Assembly: GCA_941918925.1 (NCBI GenBank)
Contig: OW799233.1
Span: forward strand, 6,378,001 to 6,442,000
DNA length: 64,000 bases
Direction: 5' to 3'
Source of the DNA: Phyto melanocephala
Lineage: Eukaryota > Arthropoda > Insecta > Diptera > Rhinophoridae
Position 1 is the first letter of the stretch, and each line of letters starts with the position of its first letter. The translations under genes were made by a program, and so were the position numbers. Positions 33,423 through 46,197 of this stretch are shown one piece after another. The notes below the pieces were generated by a model that was given only the letters and a program-made list of their open reading frames with translations, was not told the DNA's origin and did not search any database.

Positions 33423-35575
33423 CGGCCAATGTAGCAGTGAGGAATATATCTATTATTGTTTTGCAGCACTGCAAACATATTTGATTATGATATGAAAGTG
33501 CAAACTATGCGAAGAGTATATCAGATTCATCGTAGCCAAATAAAGCGCTCTTACTTGTTTGTTATATAAAACGTTTTTATTACATAAGCGTTAAAAAACT
33601 ATACATGTGCTGTTATTTAAAAGTAGAAAATTGAAATTTGCAGATTTTTTGTTAATTTCATGCATAAATTTATTGAAGATCATTTGAAAGTAATATTTTG
33701 TCCATTGTAGTTCTTTGTTTTATCTAAGCCTGACTTTATATTTAAAAAAAAGTGTTCTAATAGCAATAACCCTAATAAACTAACATGTATTTGTGTTTGT
33801 TTTTAATAGTTGTTTGTATACGTGCTCGCTCCAGTTTATTTCAATGAATCAGGAGTTTAACTTTTGTTTCTAAAAATATATTTTTTTTAATATTTTTTTT
33901 CACATTTGTCTTATGCAAATTTCCGTCTTGAGAGTTTTAAAATATAGAAAAGTTTACATATGACATTTGCACACATATATACAGACTTATACACCAATTC
34001 ATGTAAAACCCCAGTTATATTTCGTTTTTTGGTTGCAAAGTGAGCATACAGTTCAGACATAATTGTGTTTATTTTTTTAAAAATTCCGTTTGCCATTGCC
34101 AAAGTTATAGAGTTAATTTAAAAGAAATATTTGATTACAACTTTTACCAATAAGAATTCTTTTTAGCAGTTTATTTCAATATATCGCTGAACATTTGTGA
34201 ATGCTTCTTTTTATGCTGTTCCATTTATGTGTGTATGTATGCAATTAAAGTAAATAAAAGTTTTCATATAGCACTACTACAATACTTGGCAGTAAATAAT
34301 TTGTTTGAATTATTATGGGACTTTTAATGATGTTGTATTTTGTGTTAAGAGTGTAAGCGGAGACTTACGAAAGGACTATGCTTGGTATTGTCTACCATTT
34401 TTTTTTTCCAATTTACTTCAATTTCTGCAAAAGAGAGTTTTCTAAGATGCCTTCTTAATATGAATTGCTTTCTCCCAGGTACGTAAAGCTTGCTTCGGAG
34501 TGGAAGAATTTCTCGCATATCTGTATCTTCTTGGAGATATAAATTGCTTTCTTGTATTATATTAATATTTTTTGACTTTTAAGCTATTGGCTTTCGATAT
34601 TTGTTCTTGTAAACCTGATAATGTTTTTGTTAAAACACTTTATCGTAGGCTGCTGAAAAGCCTGTGAATGCTCCCGTTGTCTATTTATATGGATCATCTG
34701 CTATGAATCTTAAAACATAATCCAGCCATTATTATGCAGAAACTTGCCTATTTCTATTTCCACAAAATGTCTAGTGAAAAGCGAATTACATTTTAAAGAC
34801 TTTTTAATTATTTGTGTAAAATTATTTACTCTAAATGACTCCCTAAATGCGAAGCAATTTGCCATAAATCATGTGCTTAAAAATGAATGCAACATCATGC
34901 AAAATATCTTATACAATTTATGTAAAAAAAAAAATAACTCATGTAACAGCGGTTGCTTTTCACCATTTATGCATCAGTTCACTTGTTCGAATGGAGTGTA
35001 GTTTTCACCAAAATTTAATCACTTCGTCACCAGTTGAACCCCTGCAAATCCAGTTTCTTGTCAGAGATTGTTTTGCTGGGTATATATTACAAGCATATCT
35101 AAAATGAAGTCTGTAGAGCTTCTTGAGGTAGTTGTACATAGACTTTGCTACTAGAAGCAGGTCTTTTACTTTATGTAAAAGTAGGAGAAGTACAAAAATT
35201 AAAAATTCTCTTACTCTTAACAATTCTGGGAAGAATATTTAAAGGGATTAAATGTAACTATTACCAGACGGTAAAGAAAATTTATAAAAGGTGTCGGGAT
35301 ATTAGCGACACTGTTCAATTATAACAATGGCAACTATTACAGTTTAAGATAACCTGATAAATAGCGCTTAAAACTTCTTTCATATATATAGCTCTATAGT
35401 ATGAAACAGAATCTAACAAACAGTATTAGTCTCTCCGCTCTGGTGTATAATATGCAACAATTTATTAACACTAACCGCAACTGAATGGAGAACATAAACG
35501 TAAGACCTTAATACTAATACTTGAATAAAGTAAGACTTAACAAAATACGTCTATTTGGATTGTGAAATTATGACA
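33423..35575. other. AT-rich DNA, no feature recognised
   Basis: No motif-bearing frame, inverted repeat or RNA signal seen. Confidence 0.45.
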
Positions 35576-35723
35576 AAAAACAAGTAAGAGCACTATATTC
35601 GGCTGTGCCGAATCTTTTTTACCCACCACCAATTTTGTGTACATTTAAAACACAATATTTATTATTTTGTTAATCATTATGGAATAATCTCTTTATAATA
35701 AAATATGTATCACTGTCTTTGTA

Positions 35724-36339
35724 GAGGGTGGTTCAATTTTAAGGGCCCATGTTAAAGGTGAACTACACCTAGTCTTAAAATTTGTTTTCTGCATTTCACT
35801 TGACATTTCTCAATTTCAAACTAACTCAATTTGATCCGTGGAAAGATACGCAAATGAGCAACGCTTTAAAGTTATTCAGGTTTTTTATAAAAATGGGCGT
35901 TCAAATCAAAATGCATTTTGTGCACTTCGTAATTCTTTTGATCAACATAATCGTTCAAATTCGTCCACAATCGGGAGAATTGTAAAAAATATTTACATTT
36001 CTGCAAAACAGGTCTGTATAAAATGTTAGAAAATCTGTGAATGCCTTCTTAGTTCGTTAAATGGGAACCACTGCTGGTTTTTGCGATAGTGTGGCAAAAG
36101 AGCAGTCAACCTCGACTCATCATCGTGCCCAACAATTGAGCATCAATATTGTCATTGAAAATTTGGACCATCAGATAGAGGAGTGGCGCCAAGGATGGGG
36201 GGCCATTTGGCCGATATTTTGTTAAATACATAATTGAACCATACAAATATTATAATTACAAAAAGAAATACTAATAATATCCTAAATAATTTGTGTTTTA
36301 TTTAAATTCAGCATCGGTCCTTAAAATTTAACCACCCTT
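35724..36339 (+). mobile_element. Mariner (rosa-type) internally deleted element, 616 bp
   Basis: Inverted ends RAGGGTGGTTMAATTTTAAG then GRCC match over about 24 bp, flanked by TA at 35722-35723 and 36340-36341. Inside, the N-terminal DNA-binding part of a mariner transposase is readable: RYANEQRFKVIQVFYKNGRS, then NQNAFCALRNSFDQHNRSNS and STIGRIVKN. Next come a middle stub (HHRAQQLSIN) and a C-terminal GGHLADILF. The DDE core is deleted, so it could move only with help from a related transposase. The ends resemble that of the rosa copy at 45387 (AAGGGTGTTTTTTTAAG). Confidence 0.85.
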
Positions 36340-36388
36340 TATAACTTCGATATGCTACTAAAATGCTTTTGTAAATGTAGTCTTTCAA

Positions 36389-36962
36389 TGAAAGTGGGCG
36401 TTAAAGTAGGCGTGTCAATAAAGTTTCTGCTAATAAATACAACTTAGATATTTCAATATAGTCCTTTATTTTCACAACAACTTTGTCAATAGAGAAATTA
36501 CATGACTTTAAGATAAACCGTTATATGGGAGGTAGGCGTTTAAGGGGGCGTCTCACCTAAACTTTTTATCACAACAATAACATTGCCTAGGGGGATATAC
36601 GTAGCAAATTTTATCATCATATCTCTAATTTTGGCGGTTTTATGAGCTTTTAAATTTCATTAACGGTATATAACGTGAAAAGTGGGCGTTATAGTGGGCG
36701 TGTCAAAGTTATTTTTGCGAATGAGTACAACTTAGGTGTTTCAATATAGCCCTTTCTAATTCCAAAATCTTTATTTATAGAGAAATTATATGAATTTTAG
36801 GTAAAACGTTATATGGGAGGTGGGCGTAAAAGTGGGCGTGGCACAATGATTTTCCGTTAAAAAAAAGCGTCTCACCAAAAAGAAAAGTGTGCAAAATTTC
36901 AGAGTCGTACATCCAATTTTGTTGCTTTTATGACGTTTTTGTTTTTAAATATACCGAAAAAT
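36389..36962 (+). repeat. Two tandem units of about 287 bp
   Basis: Shared landmarks are AAAGTGGGCGTT, ACAACTTAG, TTCAATATAG, TAGAGAAATTA, TATATGGGAGGT and TTTTATGA, in the same order in both units. Divergence is moderate. Confidence 0.7.
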
Positions 36963-37458
36963 ACACTGTGCGGTATAAATTTTCGTACATTTTGATCTAT
37001 AACTCCTCTCCTAATGCATAGATTTAGATAATTTTCAGGGAAAAATATTGTTTTTACTCAGGAAATATATATTCGAAGTTTCATGAGTCTACATTAATGC
37101 GTTTGGACACAATTCCATTTTATTCGATGTTTGAAGGACACGGTTTTTTCGACCTAGTCTTGCTTTTCGAGCTATAACTCTCTTCCTAATATTCCGATTT
37201 AGCCCATTTGCAATGCCAAACAAACCTTGTCTATAAGAAAGATTCTGGCAAAATTTGAGCCCCCTAGCTTTTTCGGTGCGACCTCTATCGTGCTTTCAAC
37301 AGACGGACAGACGGACGGACATAGCTAGATCGTCATAAAATCAAACCCCGATTCAGAATATATATACTTTATGGGGTCTAAAATGGATATTTCGATGTGT
37401 TACAAACGGAATGACAAAATGAATATACCCCCACCATTTTTTTGGTGGCGGGTATAAA

Positions 37459-39789
37459 AATTAAACTAACAGATTGCTGGAAGATAAATTAAGATAATAT
37501 ATTAGAGAAGATATGATGACAGAGACAAAAAGTCATTGTGCCAGTGACTAGGTAAAAAAGATTCAGTTCAATACAGACAGGTTGCAGGTATTGAAGTTAA
37601 AGATTTGTGGAAATTTGATCATGCTATTTCACAAGGTGTATAAGTTGCATTAATGATATGAGAGATTTGATAACTCATTCAAATGAAAACACGTCCCTGT
37701 GTACCAAGTTATGAAACAAGTAACGAAACACAGGTAGAAATTCTTTCGAACATTAATCTCTAAGTTTATTTTTAGGAACCTTGCCCTTGCCAAAAACTTT
37801 ATTTTCTTTTCGTTACGAAACGAATGATGGTGATCAGCATCAGAAGTGGTTTTAGTTCTATAAGAAACCGAACAACTAAACAAGTAACTCTGTGTAGAGA
37901 CACAATTACTCCGAAACTTTTATATATGCCACTTCTGTGAGAATCAGTTATTAAACCATTGGTCACTATTTCTGTTAAGAAAGCAACAGCGCCTAGAAAT
38001 GTTAGTGATTTCCCGATTTGGTATGAACCACTGCCAACAGGTGATCTTTGAGGGTCGCATTTCGATAGGGAACCTAGGACAGGATGTATTTAGTAAAGGC
38101 AAACGTTAGTTATTATTTAATTACGATTACCAGCTTGGCAATGCAGTAATACAATTTTAGTGTAAATTTTCATTCTTCAATAAATAAAAAATGCACCAAA
38201 ATCTGGCCTTTAAATCAAAAACTATGCTAAAAGTTTTCCTACAATTTATTGTAAATTTAAGTCAAGAACTATAGAATAGATGCTTAAGCATCTATAATAA
38301 TTGCCATGTTCCAATGTCAATTCCATTAATAGATTTTAAAATACAAATCCCTGTCAGTTATTGGTTTCCTTTTTGTGTTTGTGTTTTTAAAACTGATTAA
38401 GGAAAACATATTGACAATAAAATGTAGACTAAAAGAGCAGAACAAGGATGAAGGAAAACAACATCATGACCTGAACAGAAATGTGAGCAATTAAAAAGTA
38501 GTTTAGTTCAAATTTGTCTTTTTTTTTTGCACTACATTCTTCAATGGATTGCAATGCAACATCACAAGCAGTAGCCTCATCTTGCCTCTATAACTATGAA
38601 CACAGTGCCATATTCCATACAATCGCTTCACTTGCGTTATTTATGAATAGATGTAGGATGAAGGAAGATATTGATTATAAAATCGTTTGATTGCTTTGCA
38701 AATGCAAGTTCGACTGTGGCTAAAAATTCTAAAATCGTATGGTAAACATAATGTGTGCTCAGTTGTGTGTGTATGTGTTGAGTAGAGTACTAGTGGTTTA
38801 GTGGGGTCTGGTTATTAGAATCCGCATTAGTTTTTAGTTTTCCTGCTGAAAGCGACGATTTGGCTGTTAGGCGTAAATACATTTGTCGACCTACAAAATG
38901 GCCACCAAAAAGCGCACACACTCTCGCTCAAGTGTACACATGTTCAGAAATCCCAAAAAGAGTCGAAAACAGCATTAAAACCTTTAAATGAATTTTTAAA
39001 AGTGTTTTATGTTGTACGAGTGGACACGTGTTTGTGGAATTTACAGGTAATGAATAGACCGTGAAAAATTCTTTGTTCATACAACCAAAGCTGCACGTAA
39101 ATAGAACTAGCAACGCTTGTTTGAGGTGGTATCATGTGGTTGTACATTAATGATGTAGAAATTTGTTAAATAAATTACAAACATACATGTTACAGGGACT
39201 CACCTACAGAATTATAGAAAATTAAAATTGTATTAAAATTTCTAAATACATTTCCAAAAACTTCCGTTCGATTATAAAGGTGTATGAGTGTTGGTCATAA
39301 TTTTTTAAGTGTGTGTTAATAAAACGCCACAAGCTGTAGAAAAAAATTTATTATTTATGAGGACGTTTAATTAAAAACTTTATTTGCGTGACATTATTTT
39401 AGTCTACAATATAATTATTTTTTTTATTTTCTAGGTCAATGCAATGATTTAAATATGTTTGGTTTGGTAGAGGGGACTGTTTTTACTTATAAGCAACACA
39501 AAAAAAATTTGTTTTTTAGTGTTTTCTGTTTTAAATAAAATATGTCATAAATTGTATTTTTTTCGAAAAAAAAAATAAACTTTAACAAAAAAAATTTATT
39601 TTTCCAGTTATACGTAGGCAATTTGTAAAACTTTGAGGTGAAAAAAAGTAAGAAATTCGTGTTAATACTTTTTAGTTCTTTCATTTATATCACCACTTTT
39701 TGGTAATTAACAAAATCTTTCTCCTGCTTAATGTACTTGGCTTATAATTATTGGTTTATAAATAATGCAATACATAGAGAAAAGAAGAA
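37459..39789. other. AT-rich DNA, no feature recognised
   Basis: No coding or mobile element signal seen. Confidence 0.45.
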
Positions 39790-40250
39790 ACGAAATGAAT
39801 TTTAATCACGAATATAATATTTTAATTAGTATTTTATTTCATTAATGTCGAATTATCGGAATGATATTTTAATTAAATGAAAATTTATATTTTAATTAAA
39901 AAAACAAAAGAATGAAAAATATCAATTAAAACGGTATTAAAAATAAATAATAAAAATTTCTTTAATTTTTTGAAAGCGATTTTAATTATTTTAATCTTGT
40001 CTATAATTAATATTTGTGGTTAATATAAATAAATAATTTATTGTGCGATTTATATAAAAAACTGAACCTGTTTCAAATCAGATTATCTAAAAACTAAAAC
40101 TACATCAATTCTATATATCTTTTTTGTTTTTACCAAACACACATACATTCATACATGTATTTTTGTACATTACATTTAAAGTAATGTAAATGTTCATTAA
40201 AAATAGCGGAAAAAATTTTTAATTGTCAATAAAAGAATTTGAATTTTTTG
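39790..40250. repeat. AT-rich dispersed repeat, copy 2
   Basis: Aligns with 25728-25900 through ATCAATTAAAACGGTATTAA and GATTTTAATTATTTTAATC, with similar A/T word composition on both sides. Borders unclear. Confidence 0.45.
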
Positions 40251-42459
40251 GTAGCTTCCTAGAATCTTAGTAGAAGAAGATTAAAACGTTAATGATGCAA
40301 AGATAATTATTTCAGGGGTGCTAGAGCGATGTTTTTTAAAGTGACCATCTAATGGGTGGTAGTCTACATTTGTAATCATTATGTGGCTTGTGCACAAAGA
40401 AACTTTATCTTTTTCTGATTTGCCTTTACGTTTGTTTTTTGTTTTTATTTTTGCTATTCACCATAAGTAGAACAATTAAATTATAAAAAAAAAAAATTAC
40501 TTAAAAGAGAGTGGATGACCAATTCTCTTCATATGGTGCATGAATACATAACCTAAAAGCTTGCAAAATATGGTGCTTAAATTGGTATGTTTAATAGGAA
40601 TAATAATTTGTCCTCTCAGTAGTAAAAGTTAGGTAGGAAGGAACCCTAATATGAGTCATTCGGTATATCCTGAAGAGAGTATTGTAAAACAACTAGTTTT
40701 TAACTGAGAGAATACCGGAAGAACAATTATTTGTGACAGTTTTTTACGTCATTAATTTTGGGCACATATTTATTGTTTTTAGGTTTTGGAATTATCGGTT
40801 GGCTTTCATTGAATAAAATCCTTTTACTGGATAAAAGGAAAGCTGAACATTACTAGGCAGAAAATTAATCAGTTTTATGATTTTTTGGACTTAAAGTTTT
40901 TGCCGTCGTCCTTTATACCCAAATAGAGGAAAGACATTTGTAATATTATCTAGTACAACTCTTACTATTGCCAGGGGAAAAATATAAGCTTCAGTAAATG
41001 TTTGACCACAATGCAAGCAAAGAAAGCGATATAATAGACAAAATTCTGATTGTATATTCTTTATAACATAAAACCTTGCTCTGGCCGTTGGCACTGTTTT
41101 TAAAATTATATATGAATTCGTCCTAGCTACATAAATAATCTACATAGAAAATAATAATTACATTCAGCAATCAAATAAACGTAGAAAGTTCTTAAAAACA
41201 GCAAAACAGCAAAGCAATATATACATATGTCAGCTATTTAAAGGCTAATAGGCTTACTTCTAATACGTCTGTACAGATATTCAACAGAGTATAAGTATAC
41301 ATGACGACCAATACGAACAATCAATAAGACTGTTCTATGAGGAAATAAAATTTAAAAAAATAATTTTTTTTACTACATCTATAATTGCAAATAAAAAAAA
41401 GTAATAAAAAAATAAAAAAAAATTCAAATAATAAAAAATTATCGTGTAGGCCTCCTAAAGTTTTTTTTTTTGCTTTAGGAAAATTTTTTCTGGCTATTGA
41501 TTAAGTGTGTGACTCCGTGGCGTATTATTGATTTTTATTTGTGGCTTAACAATGAATATTAATCATGCGCACCGATACCCAAACACCAAAGAGAATTTTA
41601 CCTCGTTTTGATAATTAAACTCATGCAGATGTGTTTCTTAATTTTTAAACTTGTATATTTTTAAGTATTCTTCACACTCATTAAATATTTACGTCAGGAA
41701 AAAAATTTTGAAAAAATAACTATTAATTATCTTTTGTCTTGGAGACAAATTTATTGGCATATTTGCCATTAAGTATTTTTGTGTAAAACATTATTGATTT
41801 GTAATCGAACAGCGCTTTATTTTGTCTGCAATGATTGTTATAAATGAGTGTAGGTGGCGAATGCTATGATGGCTACTATGACGATTATGAATTAGCTAAG
41901 TTTTTTTGTCTTTAATAGTATTGAATTAACTTAAATAAATAACTGATGAGAGTGATTAATCAGAAAATATATTAATTACATAAAGTTCTGCAAAAGTAAA
42001 CAAATTAAATAATAGTAAAAGTAGAAATTATTATTTTATTATTATTATTTTTTTGTGTGTTACAATAAATCAAATAACTGTCAATGTTGAATATATCCCA
42101 TACTACATAAAATAAATTATTTGCATATACATATATATGTGTCTTCTCTCATATAGGCGTTCATATTTTTAGTGACAAAGTTACTTAATAGATAAAGAAA
42201 AATTACTTTTAGTTGATTTGAAAGATAAATTTCTATTTTTTTGGTATTTTTGAAGGAAAAAATAATAATCACAATGGTTATAGAGAACAAAAGCATAAAG
42301 CTAACTCTTCGATAACTTGTTTTTGTTCATTGATAGTGGCGTGGATAGGTAAGATTAAAGAGGCTAATAAACTAAAGATTATTATACTTGGCTCAATGAT
42401 TAATCACTAATCACTTTTATACCTGAAACATTAGATGCAGCTAGCTCTCCTTTATTAAA
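40251..42459. other. AT-rich DNA, no feature recognised
   Basis: Only a small hairpin (TCCTAAAG, T-run, CTTTAGGA at 41452-41480) stands out. Confidence 0.45.
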
Positions 42460-42565
42460 AAACCAAGGTTAGGTTATATTAGATCAGGCAGCCGCCCGAA
42501 GACATAGCTCACTTGGGTCCTCCGAGGGTCCCGTTGTGATACCGTAGGCACCATCGCCCGTTTGT
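42460..42565 (-). other. 3' untranslated part of the non-LTR fragment
   Basis: Less AT-rich sequence continues past the stop codon to about 42470, then gives way to AACCTAACCTTGG-like sequence and AT-rich DNA. No A-tract is visible. Confidence 0.45.
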
Positions 42566-43670
42566 CTATGTCCTCTGGCCGTCGTTTCTCAGCCATCCTG
42601 TCCTGTTCACGAAGGTATGGATCTTTCCCAGTTCAACTGCGAAAAGACAAGTTTTACTTACAAGTATTCGTTGACCCAGAATCTGGCTTCTCAGGTCCCC
42701 GAATGCAGGACAATTGCAGAGAAGATGTTCAGTCGTCTCCTCCTCTTCCTCGTTATCGCAACTTCTGCAGAAGTCGTTGTAAGGGATATTCAGCCTTTTC
42801 GCATGTGTACCTATAGGCCAGTGTCCGGTAATGACCGCTATGAGGTTCCTAAGGTGGATTCGGGGCATATTCACTGCATATTGCGTCCTATGCGCATCCA
42901 TGTCAGGCCAGATCTTTCTGGTTTCCAAACAAGTGGGTTCTCTCACCCATCTTTCCTTGGCATCCAAATATAATCGATGCGAGATTAGCTGTTTACCCTT
43001 CGATAAGGGAATACCCAAAGCACAACTGGATTCAACCGAATCTATGGTAGTACCGGCTTTTGCAAATGCATCAGCTCTATTATTGCCATCAATATCCTCA
43101 TGTCCTGGAACCCACATAAGGGTAACCATCGAATGTCTCGCTATCTTCTCAAGCGACACCTGGCATTCCTGGGCAATTTTCGATGTGCTGTACACACTCT
43201 CAAGGGACCTAATAGCCGCCTTGCTGTCAGTAAATATATAAATATCCCTGCCAGATATTTCATTATACTGAATCTGTTCCATGGCTGTCTTAATAGCCAT
43301 TAATTCGGCCTGTATCGCGCTACAATAATCCGGTAGCCTAAGGGACAATTCCAAACCCAACTGGATCGAGAAGATACCACATCCAGTTCCAGCATGTGAT
43401 TTCGATCCGTCAGTAAATATCTGGGTGGCATTCGCCGGAGGTCGGAGGCCGTTGTCGTATTCAGATCTATCCGGTATATTCGTCACGAAACCCGAATCGA
43501 ATGCTGGTTCAGGTGCCTTGTAATCAATAGGAGAAGCAATATTGATCATACCCAAAATTCTTGCAAGTCCATAATTCACATACTTCCATACCCAGCCTCA
43601 GTGTGGTGTCCGCAGCCATCTGCCTAGCCATGATGTCTGGTGGTAACCAGTTTAAAATAGTGAACAGTGC
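42566..43670 (-). pseudogene. Non-LTR retrotransposon RNase H and zinc-knuckle C-terminus
   Basis: A 337-codon open frame (43579-42566) encodes a type I RNase H domain with all four acidic positions: D57 in IFTDGSKSHAGTG, E92 in QAELMAI, D118 in YIFTDSKAAI and D170 in WVPGHEDIDGNNRADAFA. A C-terminal C-X2-C-X10-H-X2-C knuckle follows (C271, C274, H285, C288). This pairing is typical of I/LOA-type non-LTR elements. Upstream, another frame gives LNWLPPDIMARQMAADTTLR, the post-RT linker, joined to the main frame by a frameshift near 43595. There is no ATG at the start. The reverse transcriptase is absent, so the copy is 5'-truncated. GC content is well above the neighbourhood, suggesting a recent arrival. 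Confidence 0.85.
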
Positions 43671-43729
43671 CTTAGATATCACAAAACCAAATGGTTAAAA
43701 CAAACCAAAGGCAACCTGAAGCACGTAGG

Positions 43730-43995
43730 AACATGCTCACTCTCCTAACATCAACGCACAATATATTTGGCAGATTGTGAAGAAAAATTTCTCATAGATG
43801 CAAGGTTATAACTTCGGCGAAAATAAAAGTCAGAAATTGGCAGAGAAGATCTTGAAAAGTTTCAACCACCTTCTCGTGGTCTGCGTCTGCAGAAGTGATT
43901 GGAAAGGGATTTGTTTTCTGTACACAGTGTCCAGTTGTATAACCGATGAGAATTGAGAGCGAGAAAGTCTTACAAATATCCTCGTTTGGCATCGT
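43730..43995 (-). pseudogene. Second, older non-LTR C-terminal fragment
   Basis: The minus frame 43992-43792 reads LSILIGYTTGHCVQKTNPFP and SADADHEKVVETFQDLLCQF. This parallels LIAVITGHWPIGTHAKRLN and CDNEEEEETTEHLLCNCPAF of the neighbouring fragment: the same TGH, the acidic loop and the final LLC-C knuckle half. Several Cys are lost. At DNA level, CAGAGAAGAT, TCTGCAGAAGT and CAGTGTCC recur in the same order as at 42717-42823. It is therefore a diverged relative, in the same orientation and next to the better copy. Confidence 0.65.
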
Positions 43996-45384
43996 ACATT
44001 AGCGGCCACATCTCTCTTGCTATTTCACAAGTAGCAGTTTGTGCAAAGCATTTAGTCTATGTGGATCTGTTTGAAGTGAAGTGATCTAGTGAAGCAGTAA
44101 ATATAAAAGCAATTTTCTTACACTTCCGTTTGATTCATCAATAGAACTGTATCTCTATCTCATTTAGAGATGTTTGGCATGCACTGCCAATAAACGTACA
44201 AGAAATGAAAAATAATTCGGCACTTTAAAGCTTTTTGATCGCAGATAGTTCAGCGTGTAGAATGCTATAGTAGATAACAAAAAAATATACACCTGTCTAT
44301 CAAGAAGAAGGATCAAAAAGACATTGCCAAAAAATAGGGAACTTAATTGCAAAAATTTTGTCTTTTTTAATTTTTTCATTTAAATAAAAATGCCAATACA
44401 GCTTTGGGTAGATTATTCAGGAAATAAAATATATAAAAAAATATTGGTTTGAAATATATAAATAATCGTTAAAACTTAAAAATTTTTTTTTTTAACACTA
44501 AGAATTGTTTTAATAAAAATTAAAAATTTTTTTAAAGTTTTTTCCCATAAAATTTCTACAAAATTTAATTTAAATGAATTTATTTTATTCTTAAGCAATG
44601 GAAAATGCATAAATTTTTATTCAGCTTTTCAAGGACTACAACTAAGTAAAAGCAAAACAACAACCACTTTAGAACTGGCTTTTATTCATATTATTTGTGT
44701 TAAATAAGTTCTCATTACTTTTACTTTCGTACAAACTATTATTTGTTGTTGTAGTGTTATGAGGCCCAGATTTTATTGTGTTTTAGCTATTGTTTTAATT
44801 TATGTTTTATTCTACTTGCTCTTGCTCTTTATATATATATATACGCAGTGTGAGTCTGGCTGTCTGATTGTGTGTCTGTGTGTGTGTGTTTATTTTTATA
44901 CAAAATATATAGTGTATTGTTAACTGTTAGTGTGTTTCAAACTTGACACTTTGGTTGTTTACAACGTCTTGGCGTTTATTGTTACAAATGTCCTTCGACA
45001 CATTTTTAGATGAACAAGCCAATCCAATAGAATTTGAAACAACGACTTGGAAGAAGTACAGAGGACAAGGCAAAAACTAAGTCAACCAAACAAAATCAGT
45101 GACATTGTATTTGCTACATCAGTACAGTTAAGTAGCGAAAACTTGGGGGAAGGTTTTCTAGATAAAACGATTATACAAATTGCAGCATCAGAGATTCAAT
45201 AGGAAAAAATTGTGATTAATTTTATAATACACATACAATTATTAGATAGAAAGGGACTGATCTGCTGTTAAATTTTATAACAAAAATAATAATTTTAAAC
45301 TAATATTTAAATTTTTTTTATATACAGGCTTGAGTTTATTTGTACAACATTTTTATTTTTACAATCTCTTTTTATTTGTGATAA
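43996..45384. other. AT-rich DNA with (TA)n/(GT)n runs
   Basis: TATATATATATA at 44831-44842 and (GTGT)n at 44870-44889. Nothing else recognised. Confidence 0.45.
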
Positions 45385-45492
45385 TAAAGGGTGTTTTTTT
45401 AAGTCCGAAAGAACTTGAAATTGTAAAAAATAACACAAAAAATTATATTGTAATCAACATTTTTTTTCTATTCGAAAGATCAATACATGACA

Positions 45493-46194
45493 TTAACATT
45501 TGAAAATGATTTCGGGCATATGGGCACCGCGGCTGTTCTTGACGAAGCGCAATCTGGACGTCCAATTTTGGGCCACTTTTTCGAGCACTGCTGGCCGTAT
45601 GTCACGAATAACATGAACAATGCTGGCCTCCAAGGCGTCAATTGTTGCTGGTTTATCAGCATAAACCAGTGACTTCACGTAGCCCCACAGGAAATAATCG
45701 AGAGGTGTCAAATCGCACGACCTTTGAGGCCAATTGACAGGTCCATTTCTCGAAATCAACTTATCGCCAAATTTTGATTTCAATAAGTCGATGGTTGCGT
45801 TCGCCGTATGGCACGTAGCGCCATCCTGTTGAAACCACATCTCCTCCGGATCAATGTCATCCATATTTTCAAACAAAAAATCATTGATCATGGTGCGGTA
45901 ACGATCTCCATTGACCGTAACGCGAGCTCCGGCCTCATTTTTGAAGAAATAAGGTCAGATAATGCCACCAGCGTGAAAACCGCACCAAACGGTGCATTTT
46001 TCTGGATGTAATGGAGTCTGTAGGGTCTCTTGTGGATTGGTCTCGCTCCATATGCGGCAATTTTGCTTATTCACAAACCCGTTAAGCCAAAAATGCGCCT
46101 CATCGCTGAACACAATTTTGCGATAAAATTGGACGTCCAGAATGCGCTTCGTAAAGAACAGCCGCGGTGCCCATATGCCCGAAATCATTTTCAA
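45493..46194 (-). pseudogene. DD41D (rosa-type) mariner transposase, catalytic part
   Basis: One frame of 234 codons with a single TGA at 45955-45957. The first Asp is in KIVFSDEAHFWLNG, the second in WFQQDGATCHTAN and the third in SCDLTPLDYFLWGY. I count 41 residues between the second and third, which is the DD41D signature of the rosa clade. The C-terminus ends RGAHMPEIIFKC. The N-terminal DNA-binding region is missing, and the first 25 codons (MKMISGIWAPRLFFTKRILD) are antisense translation of the inverted C-terminal segment rather than true transposase. This copy serves as the reference for the relics at 2236, 19800 and 52409. Confidence 0.88.
45497..45569 (+). repeat. Inverted internal duplication, arm 1
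   Basis: 73 bp, pairs with 46125-46197 with two mismatches. The junction falls at the palindrome GGACGTCC. Confidence 0.93.
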
Positions 46195-46197
46195 ATG
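46125..46197 (-). repeat. Inverted internal duplication, arm 2
   Basis: Partner of 45497-45569. Beyond 46197 the similarity ends. Confidence 0.93.

Larger units (their letters stand above)
35576..37458 (+). mobile_element. mini-me-like element (long variant) with nested MITE
   Basis: Starts ACAAGTAAGAGCACTATATT then CGGCTGTGCCGAATCTT, the same start as at 54472. It ends with a GTCY-type tract on the other strand (CAGACGGACAGACGGACGGA at 37300), ATATACTTTATGGGGTCTAA and a terminal hairpin TATACCCCCACC...GGTGGCGGGTATA. The middle contains two tandem units of about 287 bp (GAAAGTGGGCGTT at 36389 and 36677) with GTGGGCGTG blocks. A 616-bp mariner MITE sits at 35724-36339. Confidence 0.75.

Noticed and set aside
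42562..43303. Several plus-strand frames of 67-136 codons
   Set aside because: Antisense shadows of the RNase H frame on the minus strand.
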